Below are positions 42,798 to 52,429 of a stretch of DNA of 64,000 nucleotides, piece after piece. Below the pieces are notes generated by a model, which did not search any database, was not told the DNA's origin, and saw only the letters and a program-made list of their open reading frames with translations. The stretch is from Paenibacillus assamensis DSM 18201 (GTDB lineage: Bacteria > Bacillota > Bacilli > Paenibacillales > Paenibacillaceae). The translations under genes were made by a program, and so were the position numbers. Each line of letters starts with the position of its first letter. The first letter of the stretch is position 1. The stretch covers positions 744,001 to 808,000 of the forward strand of contig NZ_KE383837.1 in the NCBI RefSeq assembly GCF_000422445.1. The letters run 5' to 3'.

Positions 42798-42939
42798 TAG
42801 CTTCACCCCCATCTCATAGACTGTCCAGAACCATTATGAATATCAGTGGAGGAAGCTGTGGCTACTGCCGACAATTACTATTTCTAAGCAAACACTGTGT
42901 TATGGATATCACTTTGTGTTTTACATCCACAATACGAAC

Positions 42940-42982
42940 AAAAAATGCCTGAAGCTGCGTATACAAGCTTCAGGCATTTTTT
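42940..42982 (-). terminator. Intrinsic terminator of the MCP gene
   Basis: ATGCCTGAAGCT (42945-42956) pairs with AGCTTCAGGCAT (42966-42977), flanked by A6 and T6, so it can act in both directions. It begins 9 bp past the MCP stop. Confidence 0.88.
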
Positions 42983-42990
42983 CATATCTA

Positions 42991-44766
42991 TTACCGTTCT
43001 TCGGACAGTCGGAATTGAGATAACTGATGCTCAAGATCCTTACTAATGGTATGAAGTCGAGCAACTTCACTCTTCATCTGCTCCACCATCGTTGTTTGTT
43101 GTTCGGTTGAAGCAGCCACCGTATTGGTATAATCCGTACTTTGCAGTGCAATATCATTCAATTGGTCCAACGTTGCCATCACTTCTTCCGAAGCAGCAGA
43201 CATCTCCGCAGAAACTTCGCTTGTTTCTTGAACGAGGCTCGTTATTCGTTGAATGGCCTCTGCAATTTGTACAAAAGCTTCGTCCGCCGCTTTCACGACA
43301 GCTAGCCCATCTGTAACCGCTTGTCGTTGATAATCAGCAGCAGTAGTCGTGTGCACATTACGTGCATGAATGCCGCTTATAAGTGTCATAATATGCTCTA
43401 ACGAGTTTTTAGAGTGCTCGGCAAGCTTACGTACTTCTACCGCAACGACTTGGAACCCTTTTCCGTGCTCTCCCGCACGCGCTGCTTCAATAGACGCATT
43501 TAACGCAAGCAGCTCTGTTTGCTTCACAATGCCCTGTATAAAAGCGATCGCTTCACTTATCTCTGTAACATGTCCTGTCAGCTCACTCAAAGCACTAAAG
43601 GTTTGTTGTGAAGCTTCTCCAATACGCTCCATTTGCTGAACCGTGCGCGTAATGACTTGGCGCCCTTCTTTTGCTTGCTGAGAAGAAGCAATCATCTGAT
43701 CTGCAACCGTAGAAGAAGTTTCTGCCATCTGTGTCACACCTGCTGCTATTTCGGTCATCGCTTGCTTGGTCTCATATACACTGGTTTGCTGCATAGCTAC
43801 CCCAGAAGCAACCTGCTGCATGGCTGCATTTACCTCTGCTGCGGACATCGACGTATCATCCGCTGCAAGCTCAAGCTTCGTAGAAGCAAGTGCTACATCC
43901 GATGACATATACCGAACATCATGAATAAGCAAGCTTAGACGTTCAATCATGCGGTTAAAGGATTCAGATACTCGACCGACTTCATCTAATTTTTTAACTT
44001 GCAAGCGAACCGTCAAATCCCCTTCTGCTGCCTTCTCAGCCAGTTCACTCATATGCTGAAGTGGCTTGAGGCTTACACGAATATAACTCGCTAGTAAAAG
44101 TAAGCTTACAATCCCTATAGCAGCTGTTATACCAAGTGTTTCTAGCAATATGGCATTAAGCTCCGCTTCAATAATATCATAATTAAACTCCATGCCTAGA
44201 ATCCCTAACGTATGACCTTGCTCATTTTTGATAACATGCAGGGACGTCATAACATGACTATCACCAATTCGATGATCGGAGGATGTTGCAATTCCATTCT
44301 TCTTTAGCTTATCCAATACAGCTACGATTTCTGGATCAGCCTCGAACGTTTTCCCTGGCGTAAGACCTCGCTGTTCAAATGAGTTGCTGCCCTGTACAAT
44401 TTTGAATTCAGTTATGCTATCCGTCTTTACTGGATCAGGAAGCAATACGTATGTACTGACTACATCATCTTTCGTTAAAAAATTCAATTTTTCACGGATC
44501 ATAATAAATGTCGTATTTGTTTTAAAGTCAGTATTATTGTTGCTATCTGACAGTGTATAAGAGGCTTGTCTAATTGAGGAATTTAATTCTTGCAGCTCAA
44601 GATCTACCATTACTTTTAACCGCTGTTCAAGTGAACCGACATACATGCTTCGTTGAAAATTCAGTTCCCTGATTAACATGGTAGAGCATAACGCAATCAT
44701 CGTAACGGTTACTACGATAATCATCCTGAGCATAATACTGCCTTTTCTTCTACTTCTCATGTTCAT
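42991..44766 (-). CDS. Methyl-accepting chemotaxis protein (transmembrane receptor)
   Basis: 591 residues from ATG 44766, which follows GAGGGG; the frame extends to 44805 without support. One membrane helix at about 10-30, an extracytoplasmic sensor region with [14 protein letters not shown] and [24 protein letters not shown] (a single-Cache/PAS-like sensor), a second helix at about 230-250, HAMP, then the signalling helices with tip [32 protein letters not shown] split as expected. It feeds CheA via CheW. The ligand is unknown. Possible methylation glutamates flank the tip. It is a single gene with its own terminator. Confidence 0.9.
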   Translation of the reverse strand: MNMRSRRKGSIMLRMIIVVTVTMIALCSTMLIRELNFQRSMYVGSLEQRLKVMVDLELQELNSSIRQASYTLSDSNNNTDFKTNTTFIMIREKLNFLTKDDVVSTYVLLPDPVKTDSITEFKIVQGSNSFEQRGLTPGKTFEADPEIVAVLDKLKKNGIATSSDHRIGDSHVMTSLHVIKNEQGHTLGILGMEFNYDIIEAELNAILLETLGITAAIGIVSLLLLASYIRVSLKPLQHMSELAEKAAEGDLTVRLQVKKLDEVGRVSESFNRMIERLSLLIHDVRYMSSDVALASTKLELAADDTSMSAAEVNAAMQQVASGVAMQQTSVYETKQAMTEIAAGVTQMAETSSTVADQMIASSQQAKEGRQVITRTVQQMERIGEASQQTFSALSELTGHVTEISEAIAFIQGIVKQTELLALNASIEAARAGEHGKGFQVVAVEVRKLAEHSKNSLEHIMTLISGIHARNVHTTTAADYQRQAVTDGLAVVKAADEAFVQIAEAIQRITSLVQETSEVSAEMSAASEEVMATLDQLNDIALQSTDYTNTVAASTEQQTTMVEQMKSEVARLHTISKDLEHQLSQFRLSEER

Positions 44767-44903
44767 TCTTCCCCTCTTCATCCGGCTAAAAATGGTACAG
44801 TTCACCCCCGCTCACATGCAGCGGACAAAATGCGACAAAATGTCACATATTGCAAGTATTGTACCATATTTAACCTCCAATACAAGAGAGCGTTTACGCA
44901 AAC

Positions 44904-44959
44904 AGGTCCTGATACTTATTTTGCATAACCACTAGGGTGCAACATAAGCATCAGGACCT
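44904..44959 (-). terminator. Terminator-like 22-bp hairpin after the ABC importer operon
   Basis: Arms at 44904-44925 and 44938-44959 are complementary over 22 bp except at two positions. Those two are A-C and U-C mismatches in plus-strand RNA but G-U wobbles in minus-strand RNA, so only the minus transcript folds perfectly. That points to the end of the ABC importer operon, although the T-run is poor. Confidence 0.6.
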
Positions 44960-44973
44960 ATTCATTCAAGCCA

Positions 44974-45771
44974 TTATCCACCAAGCACCACTCTATCATC
45001 TGCGAACTTAGCGCCACGAATCCGTTCAAATTCAAAAAGCAGCTTATCCACCGTTAGCTTCTTTTTTTGCTCGGCTCCGATATCTAGAATAATTCGTCCT
45101 TTGTCCATCATAATAAGTCGATTGCCAAGTCGGATTGCCTGCTCCATATTATGAGTAACCATTAAAGTTGTTAATTGATGCTCCTCAACAATTCGCTCAG
45201 TCAGTGCCGTAATTAATTCGGCTCTAGCAGGATCAAGTGCAGCGGTATGCTCATCCAATAACAACAGCTCAGGCTTCATAAACGTTGCCATTAACAAGCT
45301 TAACGCTTGGCGCTCTCCGCCGGAGAGCAATCCCGCCTTCGCTTGAAGCCGCTCATCCAAGCCAATTCCTAATGTAGCAAGCTGCTCCTTGAACCATTTT
45401 CGATCCATACGCTTAACACCGAAACTAAGACCTCTACGCTTGCCTCGACGCTTCGCGATTGCCAAGTTCTCTTCAATTGTCATCGATGGTGCCGTCCCAG
45501 CCATCGGGTCCTGAAATACACGTCCGATAAAGCGGCTACGGGCATGTTCAGGCATAGATGTTACAGCTTGATTCCCAATCGATATCGATCCAATGTCAGG
45601 GAACAATACACCAGAAATCAAGTTCATCAAAGTCGATTTCCCAGCACCATTGCTACCAATAATCGTAACAAATTCACCTGCACGCAGCTGGAGATTAATA
45701 TGAGACAAGGCAAGCTTCTCATCAGGAGAGCCTGGATTAAATACTTTGCTCACTTGTTCAATATGAAGCAT
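44974..45771 (-). CDS. ABC importer ATP-binding protein (COG1101/TrpZ-like)
   Basis: 265 residues. Walker A GSNGAGKST, signature LLSGGERQALSLL, Walker B LLLLDEHTAALDP and switch His in VTHN. It energises uptake together with the permease and lipoprotein encoded just upstream. The DEHTAALDP form of Walker B is typical of the COG1101 ATPases of TrpXYZ-like systems. Its start overlaps the permease stop by 1 bp (TGATG). Last gene of the operon. Confidence 0.88.
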   Translation of the reverse strand: MLHIEQVSKVFNPGSPDEKLALSHINLQLRAGEFVTIIGSNGAGKSTLMNLISGVLFPDIGSISIGNQAVTSMPEHARSRFIGRVFQDPMAGTAPSMTIEENLAIAKRRGKRRGLSFGVKRMDRKWFKEQLATLGIGLDERLQAKAGLLSGGERQALSLLMATFMKPELLLLDEHTAALDPARAELITALTERIVEEHQLTTLMVTHNMEQAIRLGNRLIMMDKGRIILDIGAEQKKKLTVDKLLFEFERIRGAKFADDRVVLGG

Positions 45772-46691
45772 CAGCCTTCCCCTCCTACCTTCATCATCTC
45801 CATAGCGCGTTTGCGACTTACAGCTTTCTGTTTCATATTGCCTCTAATTCTAGGCAACGTTAAAGCGAAAACAACGATCAACGCCGTTAATAGCTTCAAG
45901 TCTGTAGAATCCACTTCCATTTGCAAAGCTACCGCCAAAATTAATCGGTACAACACAGCCCCTAATAGGACAGCCAACGTTACTCGCGCAATCGTACGCT
46001 TACCAAATATCGCTTCACCGATAATAACAGAGGCAAGACCAATTACAATCATACCCACTCCAGATTGAAGATCCGCATATCCTTGATACTGTGCAACTAG
46101 TGCACCCGACAGCGCTACAAGTGCATTGGACAAGCTTACACCTACAACAATTGTGGAATCCGTCTTAACGCCAAAGCTGCGAATCATGCGAGCATTATCA
46201 CCTGTAGCTCTTAGCGCTAAGCCGATATCTGTTTTCAAGAACCAATCGATAATAAATTTGATGGCTAGTACCAACGCGCCGACAACTGCGATGAACATGA
46301 AGCCTTTTTCGAGTGACGTAAACAATGTCTCTTGATTCAATAATCCGATATTAGGCTTGCCCATAATACGCAAATTAATAGAGTGAAGAGCGATCATCAT
46401 TAGAATCCCTGACAATAACGGATTAATCTTCCCCTTCGTATGAATGAGTCCCGTCATCATACCTGCAAGCGCACCGCCTGCAACAGCCAGCAAAGTCGCT
46501 GCCAATGGATGAAGTCCAGAGCTGATACCGATAGCTGCAATGCCCGCTCCTGTTGTGAAGCTTCCATCAACCGTCAGATCAGGAAAGTCTAATACTCGAA
46601 ACGTTACATAAACGCCAAGTGCCATAATCGCATATAGTAGGCCTAACTCAAATGACTTGTACATGGCTGTCCAAAACCCTGAACCTAGCAT
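45771..46691 (-). CDS. ABC importer permease (COG4120/TrpY-like)
   Basis: 306 residues with eight to nine hydrophobic segments, of the branched-chain-amino-acid/ribose permease fold. It forms the membrane channel of the importer. ATG 46691 has GGGAGG nine bases upstream; a TTG three codons earlier lies within reach but has no site. DFPDLTVDGSFTTGA near residue 40 is diagnostic of the COG4120 permeases. Together with the flanking genes it makes a complete SBP-permease-ATPase unit. Confidence 0.87.
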   Translation of the reverse strand: MLGSGFWTAMYKSFELGLLYAIMALGVYVTFRVLDFPDLTVDGSFTTGAGIAAIGISSGLHPLAATLLAVAGGALAGMMTGLIHTKGKINPLLSGILMMIALHSINLRIMGKPNIGLLNQETLFTSLEKGFMFIAVVGALVLAIKFIIDWFLKTDIGLALRATGDNARMIRSFGVKTDSTIVVGVSLSNALVALSGALVAQYQGYADLQSGVGMIVIGLASVIIGEAIFGKRTIARVTLAVLLGAVLYRLILAVALQMEVDSTDLKLLTALIVVFALTLPRIRGNMKQKAVSRKRAMEMMKVGGEG

Positions 46692-46729
46692 AATGTGCAA
46701 CCTCCCGACGATGTTATGTCAATGTGTAA

Positions 46730-46752
46730 GCCCGCCTAGCAAGTAAGCGGGC
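46730..46752 (-). promoter_or_regulatory. Intercistronic hairpin between binding-protein and permease genes
   Basis: GCCCGC (46730-46735) and GCGGGC (46747-46752) form a compact 6-bp stem 7 bp after the binding-protein stop. No T-run follows. Such hairpins commonly stabilise the upstream mRNA so that binding protein is made in excess over permease. Confidence 0.5.
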
Positions 46753-46759
46753 CGCTTCA

Positions 46760-47794
46760 TTATTCGAACAAATTACCTTCCTTAACACTTTTCTTCATAT
46801 CATCAGTTACCGTAAATCCTTGTTCAGCAGCAGATTTCATATTCAACGCTAGATCCAATTCTTTTGGTACTTGTACCGGAATATCAGCAGGTTTCTTACC
46901 GTTTTTCAAAATGTCTACGGCCATTTCTCCCGTTGCATAGCCAATATCATAGTATTCAAAGCCAAACGAGGCAACGCCACCGTTCTTCACGGAATCTTTC
47001 TCCGCTACAAACAAAGGGATGTCCTGCTCATTAGCAACCGCAACGACTGTGCTTAACGAGCTAACGACTGTATTGTCAGATGGAACATATATCGCTTGTA
47101 CTTTGCCAATTAAAGACTCAGCCGCTTGCTTGACTTCCGAGCTATTCGTAATAGGAGCGACGACTACTTCAAGTCCTTGCTTTTCTAGTGCTTCTTTTGC
47201 CTGCGTAATATTCGTAACCGTGTTTTGCTCTCCTTCATTGGCAATAATGCCGACCGCTTTCGCATCAGGAATCGAGGTCTTAACAAATTCCATTAAGGTA
47301 GCTATCGCTTCTGGATGCAAATCAGTCGTACCTGTTACATTGCCCCCTGGCTTCTCCATACTGCTGACAAGTTGACCACCAACAGGATCGGTTACAGCCG
47401 TAAATAAAATAGGAACATCTTTAATTTGCTGCGCTGCCGCCTGTGCAGACGGAGTAGAGATCGCGAGTACAAGATCCTTATTGTCGCTCGCAAATTTCTG
47501 TGCAATCGTACTCGTATTGTTAATATCGTTCTGTGCATCTTTATAGTCGATTTCCAGATTAACGCCTTCTTCATAGCCGTTATCTTTCAGCGCTTGTACA
47601 AATCCTTTTCTCGCCTCATCCAACGAAGTGTGCTGAACAATTTGCGTAATACCAATGGAAACTTTGTCCGATTTGTTCGCTCCGCCCTGTTGTTGTCCAC
47701 TTGTTACATCCTTAGCCTTTTCACCGCATGCTGTCGTTAACAACAATAGTATTGCTGCACATAGTGCCCAGCCTGATAATCGCTTATTATTCAT
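46760..47794 (-). CDS. ABC importer substrate-binding lipoprotein (COG2984/TrpX-like)
   Basis: 344 residues. A lipoprotein signal ends in LLTTACGEK (lipid-modified Cys near residue 22). The mature part follows COG2984: IGITQIVQHTSLDEARKGF, LAISTPSAQAAAQQIKDVPILFTAVTDPV, NVTGTTDLHP and the late GGVASFGFEYYDIGYATGEMAVDIL. Streptococcal relatives (TrpX) take up tryptophan; others bind different small molecules. The trp gene array elsewhere in the window makes tryptophan or a derivative an attractive ligand, but this is inference. ATG 47794 has AGAGGGG upstream; a clear promoter lies at 47866-47893. Confidence 0.88.
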   Translation of the reverse strand: MNNKRLSGWALCAAILLLLTTACGEKAKDVTSGQQQGGANKSDKVSIGITQIVQHTSLDEARKGFVQALKDNGYEEGVNLEIDYKDAQNDINNTSTIAQKFASDNKDLVLAISTPSAQAAAQQIKDVPILFTAVTDPVGGQLVSSMEKPGGNVTGTTDLHPEAIATLMEFVKTSIPDAKAVGIIANEGEQNTVTNITQAKEALEKQGLEVVVAPITNSSEVKQAAESLIGKVQAIYVPSDNTVVSSLSTVVAVANEQDIPLFVAEKDSVKNGGVASFGFEYYDIGYATGEMAVDILKNGKKPADIPVQVPKELDLALNMKSAAEQGFTVTDDMKKSVKEGNLFE

Positions 47795-47865
47795 GAAATC
47801 CGATCCCCTCTCACTTTTTTGCAATAAAGCATAAAACCTGTAACGCTTTGTAGTGTTATTGAATT

Positions 47866-47893
47866 ATTTTAGCTATCATTTCTTCCAAGTCAA
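47866..47893 (-). promoter_or_regulatory. Sigma-A-type promoter of the ABC importer operon
   Basis: Minus strand: -35 TTGACT (47893-47888), 16-bp spacer, -10 TAAAAT (47871-47866). The leader to the ATG is about 65 nt, with no T-box or riboswitch-like fold. Confidence 0.65.
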
Positions 47894-47958
47894 GACAATT
47901 CACTTATATTTATGTAAATAAATGTATTTAAGGGCCGAAATAATATTTCTATCACAAT

Positions 47959-48006
47959 AAAAAAAGCTCAAGTTGTTCCACCTCTACAGGTTGGTCAACT
48001 TGAGCT
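47959..48006 (-). terminator. Intrinsic terminator of the copper-amine-oxidase-like lipoprotein gene
   Basis: AGCTCAAGTTG (47965-47975) and CAACTTGAGCT (47996-48006) form a perfect 11-bp stem. On the minus strand it is followed by TTTTTTTATTG. It lies 22 bp past the stop. Confidence 0.88.
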
Positions 48007-48028
48007 ATCACAATCTTGCTATGGTCAA

Positions 48029-49561
48029 TTAATTACGCTCTAGCGAAATCCACTTCCCATATTCATGACTCTGGAATTTAGCTTTAACATTAAGGAAATC
48101 AGCAACCTCAACTAAAGGAACGTATACCGTACCTTTAACCAGCTTAGGTGCGTTTTTCAACGCTACAGCTTTGCCATCCACTTTCGCGGATTTACTATCA
48201 ACGTTCAACATAATGACTTTTTGTGTAATATCGTCAACGATACGAATTTGTTTCTTGCTCTTATCCCATTTTACATCAGCATCGAACGATTCTGCTACAT
48301 AGCGAAGAGGCACAAATGTTTTGCCTTTCTCTACGATCGGACGCGGATGATCATATCCCCAATCTTCATAACCATCGTCCTCAAACAACGACAGCATTAC
48401 ATATTTGTTCGTGAATCCTGTTTCTAACATGAACTTGTGCATGTCGGAGTTGGAATCAAAATGACGCAGCCAATCCCCAGGCGTAAGCGTATGATCTGTT
48501 GCTTTTATTGCTTTGGACGTATCCAATGCATCAACAGATATTGGCTTGTTCACATTACGGTATTCTGCTGATTGCTTCACTTGCACACTTGTGAACGGGA
48601 ATTCACTGCTTTGCGGAAGTGCAACATTGAACTCGCTCAACATTTTGTGCGTAGTCAATTGTGAATCAACGAACCAATCTACCTTAATGTTCGTGTCTTT
48701 GCTCATTAAAGGAGCGTAATTAGGAAGACCTTTCAACAATTTCTTCAGCTCTTGTTCGAGTTCATCTACAGATTTTACCCCATTGTCCTTCAACCAGCTG
48801 TATGCCAGATTAGCAGAAGTTTCGCTGTTCTTAACTAGCAATTGTACCTCATCACTATCGTCCATCGTCTTCATAACTTCGCCAAATGTCGTGATGACAT
48901 CTTTCAGCCATGCTTTCGTGCCTGCTTCGTCAGCTACTACCGATTTAATTAGACCTCGTGTCCAATCAAATGTCTCATTGGCACCAAACTCTGCATGGAT
49001 ACGATTCACATTCAGCTTCTGGTCAAATACCGTTTCTTCAGTCGCCTTCACATCTATCACTGTCGGGTTAGGTGCATGCTTGACAAAGAACGCAACGAAT
49101 TTTTCTTGGAATTGATTTTGAACGGCCGGACTCAAAATAGGCAAGTCCTCGAAATTGAATCCTTCCATTCCCTCAGGCATCAATGACACGACGATTGGAG
49201 CTTTCGCCCCATCAACATGAACTGCCATTTGCTTGCTATCAACTACCATGTGGAACCCAAGCTTCTTATCTTTTATGTATGCTGTTCCTTTAACCGAAAC
49301 ATTATTGGTGTCTTGAACTTTTGTTAGCGTTTCGATACGAGTGCTGTTTATCAAATCAATAACTTCGCGTTGTTCCTTATCCAACTTCGCATTCGGCGCT
49401 ACATTAATTTTAATAGCGAATGAACCTTTGCTCTCTAGTGACTTCACCGTTGCAAGTTGTTTGAGTGCCGTTCCAACTTCCACTCCCCCAACTGCTTGAC
49501 ATCCTGTCAATACGATAAGAAGTGTTGCCAATACTAGCAGTAATCCTTTGCGCATACGCAT
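48029..49561 (-). CDS. Secreted lipoprotein with copper-amine-oxidase-N-like (stalk) domain
   Basis: 510 residues from ATG 49561 (AGGAG upstream); the frame runs to 49615 without support. A lipobox LIVLTGCQ marks the lipidated Cys near residue 22. Residues 30-380 are unrecognised and probably beta-rich. The C-terminal 100 residues contain GKTFVPLRYVAESFDADVKW, then KSAKVDGKAVAL and VYVPLVEVADFL, the paired motifs of the copper amine oxidase N-terminal/stalk domain (PF07833), which is common on cell-surface proteins of Paenibacillaceae and Clostridia and does not itself imply oxidase activity. It is a single gene. Confidence 0.82.
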   Translation of the reverse strand: MRMRKGLLLVLATLLIVLTGCQAVGGVEVGTALKQLATVKSLESKGSFAIKINVAPNAKLDKEQREVIDLINSTRIETLTKVQDTNNVSVKGTAYIKDKKLGFHMVVDSKQMAVHVDGAKAPIVVSLMPEGMEGFNFEDLPILSPAVQNQFQEKFVAFFVKHAPNPTVIDVKATEETVFDQKLNVNRIHAEFGANETFDWTRGLIKSVVADEAGTKAWLKDVITTFGEVMKTMDDSDEVQLLVKNSETSANLAYSWLKDNGVKSVDELEQELKKLLKGLPNYAPLMSKDTNIKVDWFVDSQLTTHKMLSEFNVALPQSSEFPFTSVQVKQSAEYRNVNKPISVDALDTSKAIKATDHTLTPGDWLRHFDSNSDMHKFMLETGFTNKYVMLSLFEDDGYEDWGYDHPRPIVEKGKTFVPLRYVAESFDADVKWDKSKKQIRIVDDITQKVIMLNVDSKSAKVDGKAVALKNAPKLVKGTVYVPLVEVADFLNVKAKFQSHEYGKWISLERN

Positions 49562-49736
49562 AAACTTTCTCCTCCCCCGATGTAGGTTTATCAAAAATAA
49601 CCTTTCACCGATCATTATGGCATGAACAATAAAGAGAAAGAAAGACTTTTATTGTCAACACAAAAAATAAATCTAGTTCTCACCTGATTCTCGAAATTAT
49701 GGCTGTGCTGCGGTATCACTTTTTCTCTCTACTTAC

Positions 49737-49776
49737 AAAAAAAGCTAGTTCCTTTCAAGTGAAAGGAACTAGCTTT
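49737..49776 (-). terminator. Intrinsic terminator of the methyltransferase-like gene
   Basis: AAAGCTAGTTCCTTTC (49741-49756) and GAAAGGAACTAGCTTT (49761-49776) form a perfect 16-bp stem followed on the minus strand by TTTTGT. It directly abuts the stop codon at 49777. Confidence 0.88.
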
Positions 49777-50319
49777 CTATTCTACTTCATATATATAAAT
49801 TTTCGTACGGTAAAGATCCCTACAAGTAACAACTTTCTCTGGCGACCAACCTGGTAGTGCAAAACATACACTGATCACCCGTGTACCTGGTCTCAGTTCA
49901 CGATGGAGAATGGAACCTAAATGCTGCATCGCACCTGGATACAAGTAACAGACAACCAGATTCGCATCCGCATACGACCACGTATAGATATTCCCTTTTC
50001 GAAAAGCAGCCCTACTCTTCGAACCCCTCCCTAAGCTAATCCATGCCAGCAGCTGCGATACACGCAAAGGAAAAGGGGAATTCTCAATCCCGACAACCCG
50101 CCATTCTTTACAACGCTTCGCCAAATGTATCCCCAACGTCCCCCAGCCAGATCCTGCTTCTACGATAAGTCCACTTCCACGAAGCCGATTCACTTCATTC
50201 GCAACAGCACGACGGACAGGTGCTGACGAGGGCATAGGCGAAATGCCATTTCTCCAGCTTGTCCATACAATTGACAGCAGAGAGAGCAAACAGAACACAA
50301 CGAGTAGGAATGATATCAT
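49777..50319 (-). CDS. Membrane-anchored class I SAM-dependent methyltransferase-like protein
   Basis: 180 residues. A hydrophobic N-terminal helix (ISFLLVVFCLLSLLSIVWTSW) is followed by a class I methyltransferase core: motif I LIVEAGSGWGTLGIHLA, motif II VVGIENSPFPLRVSQ, and ANLVVCYLYPGAMQHLG. It resembles small methyltransferases of unknown substrate in Bacillales. The membrane anchor would place catalysis at the inner face of the membrane. The ATG lacks a clear ribosome site; GGGGAGG lies about 30 bases upstream. The pentapeptide gene is 35 bp further upstream. Confidence 0.75.
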   Translation of the reverse strand: MISFLLVVFCLLSLLSIVWTSWRNGISPMPSSAPVRRAVANEVNRLRGSGLIVEAGSGWGTLGIHLAKRCKEWRVVGIENSPFPLRVSQLLAWISLGRGSKSRAAFRKGNIYTWSYADANLVVCYLYPGAMQHLGSILHRELRPGTRVISVCFALPGWSPEKVVTCRDLYRTKIYIYEVE

Positions 50320-50354
50320 GATGTTAAGATCTATTGTTGAAGCGCCTCCCCATA

Positions 50355-50951
50355 CTATTCTTCAACGATTTGAATATCCATGCTGTAGAGCAGTGAAGTC
50401 ACTTCCGGCATCATGAACTTAGCTTTGCTGATCCGATTGGTGCCTGGGTCAATCGAATAATTGACAGCATGCCGGAAATCAGCCCCCATTAGATTCGTAT
50501 TGCCGAATAAACTTTCAGAGAAATCCGTGTATCTCATATCTGCTTTGCTTAGATCAGCTTCCCGGAAATCAACATCTTTAGCTAAGCAATTTTTTATCAA
50601 GCCTTTTTGCAAAGAAAGCCCTATAAAAGTAGAGTGACTCAGTACACATTGCTCAAATCGAAGCATACCTTGCCTAGCCAGTTTCGGCCAAGATGCTTCC
50701 GTCCAATTTAAGCCCACGAGCTTGGAATTCGTAAAATGAACATCCGTAAACTCACAATCCGTCATCCTGATCATATTCAAGTTACAGTTCTCAAACACAC
50801 AGCCTGAAAATTTACAATCGATAAACACCGTTTCATTAAAATCACATTTCGTAAAGGTGCAGTCGTAAAACTTGACGGAATGCAGTTCCTGCTGTTGATA
50901 TTCAAGCTCTCGAAATTGTTCGACTTCATACACCGTTTCAGTAAACAACAA
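50355..50951 (-). CDS. Pentapeptide-repeat protein
   Basis: 198 residues. Repeats of the A(D/N)LXX type form a right-handed quadrilateral beta helix: CTFTKCDFNETVFIDCKFSG, then CVFENCNLN, and later DVDFREADLSKADMRYTDF and NLMGADFRHAV. Such proteins may mimic DNA and protect gyrase (Qnr/McbG-like) or be structural; no function can be fixed. The start is a TTG near 50951, following AAAGGTGG; the longer frame from the GTG at 50975 puts that ribosome site inside the gene. It lies 33 bp after the MATE gene and may be part of the same MerR-controlled transcript. Confidence 0.8.
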   Translation of the reverse strand: MLFTETVYEVEQFRELEYQQQELHSVKFYDCTFTKCDFNETVFIDCKFSGCVFENCNLNMIRMTDCEFTDVHFTNSKLVGLNWTEASWPKLARQGMLRFEQCVLSHSTFIGLSLQKGLIKNCLAKDVDFREADLSKADMRYTDFSESLFGNTNLMGADFRHAVNYSIDPGTNRISKAKFMMPEVTSLLYSMDIQIVEE

Positions 50952-50984
50952 TATTTCCACCTTTCCTACATACACGAGCCTTGG

Positions 50985-52340
50985 TTAGACTTTTTGCATG
51001 CTTATTCCCGCTCCGACTCGACGGTTCATAATAATAATCCCTACCATCGTGAGCGCTTCAGCTGCTACTGGAACAAGCCAAATCCCGTTAACCCCTAACA
51101 AATTAGGCATGATCCACAACAAAGGAATGACAAGCAGCAACCCGCGACTTAAAATGATCAACGTTGCTTTCCCAGTCTGCCGAATCGATTGATAATATTC
51201 AGCGTACACGATATTGAAGCCTAAGAACAAGTACTGCAAAAAGAAGAGGCTAATTCCCGTAATCGTAAGCGTAAGTAACTGCTCAGACTGAACATCAAAC
51301 ATCATGACAATGTATTTGCCAAAAAACAATCCGCCGACAATAGCCATTCCCCCAAACAGCAACGCTGTCTTCACAGCAATACGCAGGGCAGCTTTTAATC
51401 GTTCATACAGCTGCGCCCCATAATGGAAGCTAACTAACGGCTGCATCGCTGCTCCAACTCCAAAGAACAGCAATAAAGTCATCGAATGGATACTGTTTAC
51501 GATAGCAAAAGCCGCTACTCCTGTTTCCCCTGCAAACGCAATAAAAGCAACATTAAAGCCGATTGTAATGACTGCAACGGACATCTCTGTCACGAAGCTT
51601 GGAAATCCAATCGTCAGGATATCTTTTATAACTTTCCATTCAAAATGAAGCTTTGTCCACTTCAGAACACTTTTCTTACGCAAAAAATGTGTTAGCAACA
51701 CGCCAAAACCAATGGCTGCTGATAATATCGTCGCTAAAGCTGAACCTTTTACACCCCAACCATTAATGAAAATAAAAATATAGTTGAATCCAATATTCAG
51801 CACAGCTGTTGTAACAAGTCCCATTGTTGCTAGACGTGGATTTCCATCGTTACGAATAAAGATGCTCAGCACATTCTCTAACACGTAAATGACGCCAAAT
51901 GTCAATAAAACCTCTAAATACTCAACCGTATATGGCAAAATAATATCGTTAGCACCAAATAAATAAGCCAAATCTTCGATTTGCCACAGGCATAGCGCCA
52001 TGAGAATGCCCACAATGACAATTGCTAGCGTTATCGATTGTGAAAATATCGATCGTGCACGTTCAATATTATTTTCTCCCATTGCGATCGAGTATAGCGT
52101 AGCTCCCCCCATACCAATCCATAACGAGATCGAGAAAATAATCGAGAATGCTGGCAGCGCAATATTTACACCTGCAAGTGCATTCGCCCCCACACCTCGA
52201 CTAACCATGATACCATCAATAATAATGTTGATAGACATCAGTACCATGCCAAGTACCGTCGGTATTAAATAACTGACGAACAATTTGTTAATGCTTTTCG
52301 TTCTTAAATCTTCATGTGCAAATGAACCTGCTCCTGCCAT
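50985..52340 (-). CDS. MATE-family multidrug efflux transporter
   Basis: 451 residues with twelve hydrophobic segments in two six-helix bundles. The N-terminal block IPTVLGMVLMSINIIIDGIMVSRGVGANALAG and the repeat in the second half (GFPSFVTEMSVAVITIGFNVAF) are typical of NorM/DinF-related Na+ or H+ coupled exporters. AAAGGAG is upstream of the ATG. A MerR-type promoter immediately precedes it and the MerR regulator gene is next upstream, so induction by the exported compound is likely. Confidence 0.9.
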   Translation of the reverse strand: MAGAGSFAHEDLRTKSINKLFVSYLIPTVLGMVLMSINIIIDGIMVSRGVGANALAGVNIALPAFSIIFSISLWIGMGGATLYSIAMGENNIERARSIFSQSITLAIVIVGILMALCLWQIEDLAYLFGANDIILPYTVEYLEVLLTFGVIYVLENVLSIFIRNDGNPRLATMGLVTTAVLNIGFNYIFIFINGWGVKGSALATILSAAIGFGVLLTHFLRKKSVLKWTKLHFEWKVIKDILTIGFPSFVTEMSVAVITIGFNVAFIAFAGETGVAAFAIVNSIHSMTLLLFFGVGAAMQPLVSFHYGAQLYERLKAALRIAVKTALLFGGMAIVGGLFFGKYIVMMFDVQSEQLLTLTITGISLFFLQYLFLGFNIVYAEYYQSIRQTGKATLIILSRGLLLVIPLLWIMPNLLGVNGIWLVPVAAEALTMVGIIIMNRRVGAGISMQKV

Positions 52341-52377
52341 TACGCTAAATCTCCTTTACTTCTTGTTGACATATGAC

Positions 52378-52408
52378 AGTGTAAACCTTCAAGTAACTTG
52401 AAGGTCAA
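52378..52408 (-). promoter_or_regulatory. MerR-type promoter/operator in front of the MATE gene
   Basis: Minus strand: -35 TTGACC (52408-52403), an over-long 19-bp spacer, -10 TACACT (52383-52378). The spacer and edges hold a perfect palindrome: ACCTTCAAGT (52385-52394) and ACTTGAAGGT (52396-52405) about one central base. A 19-bp spacer with a dyad inside is the hallmark of promoters that MerR activators untwist. The -10 lies 38 bp from the MATE start codon. Confidence 0.9.
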
Positions 52409-52429
52409 GCGGGAAATTACAAGATCTAT

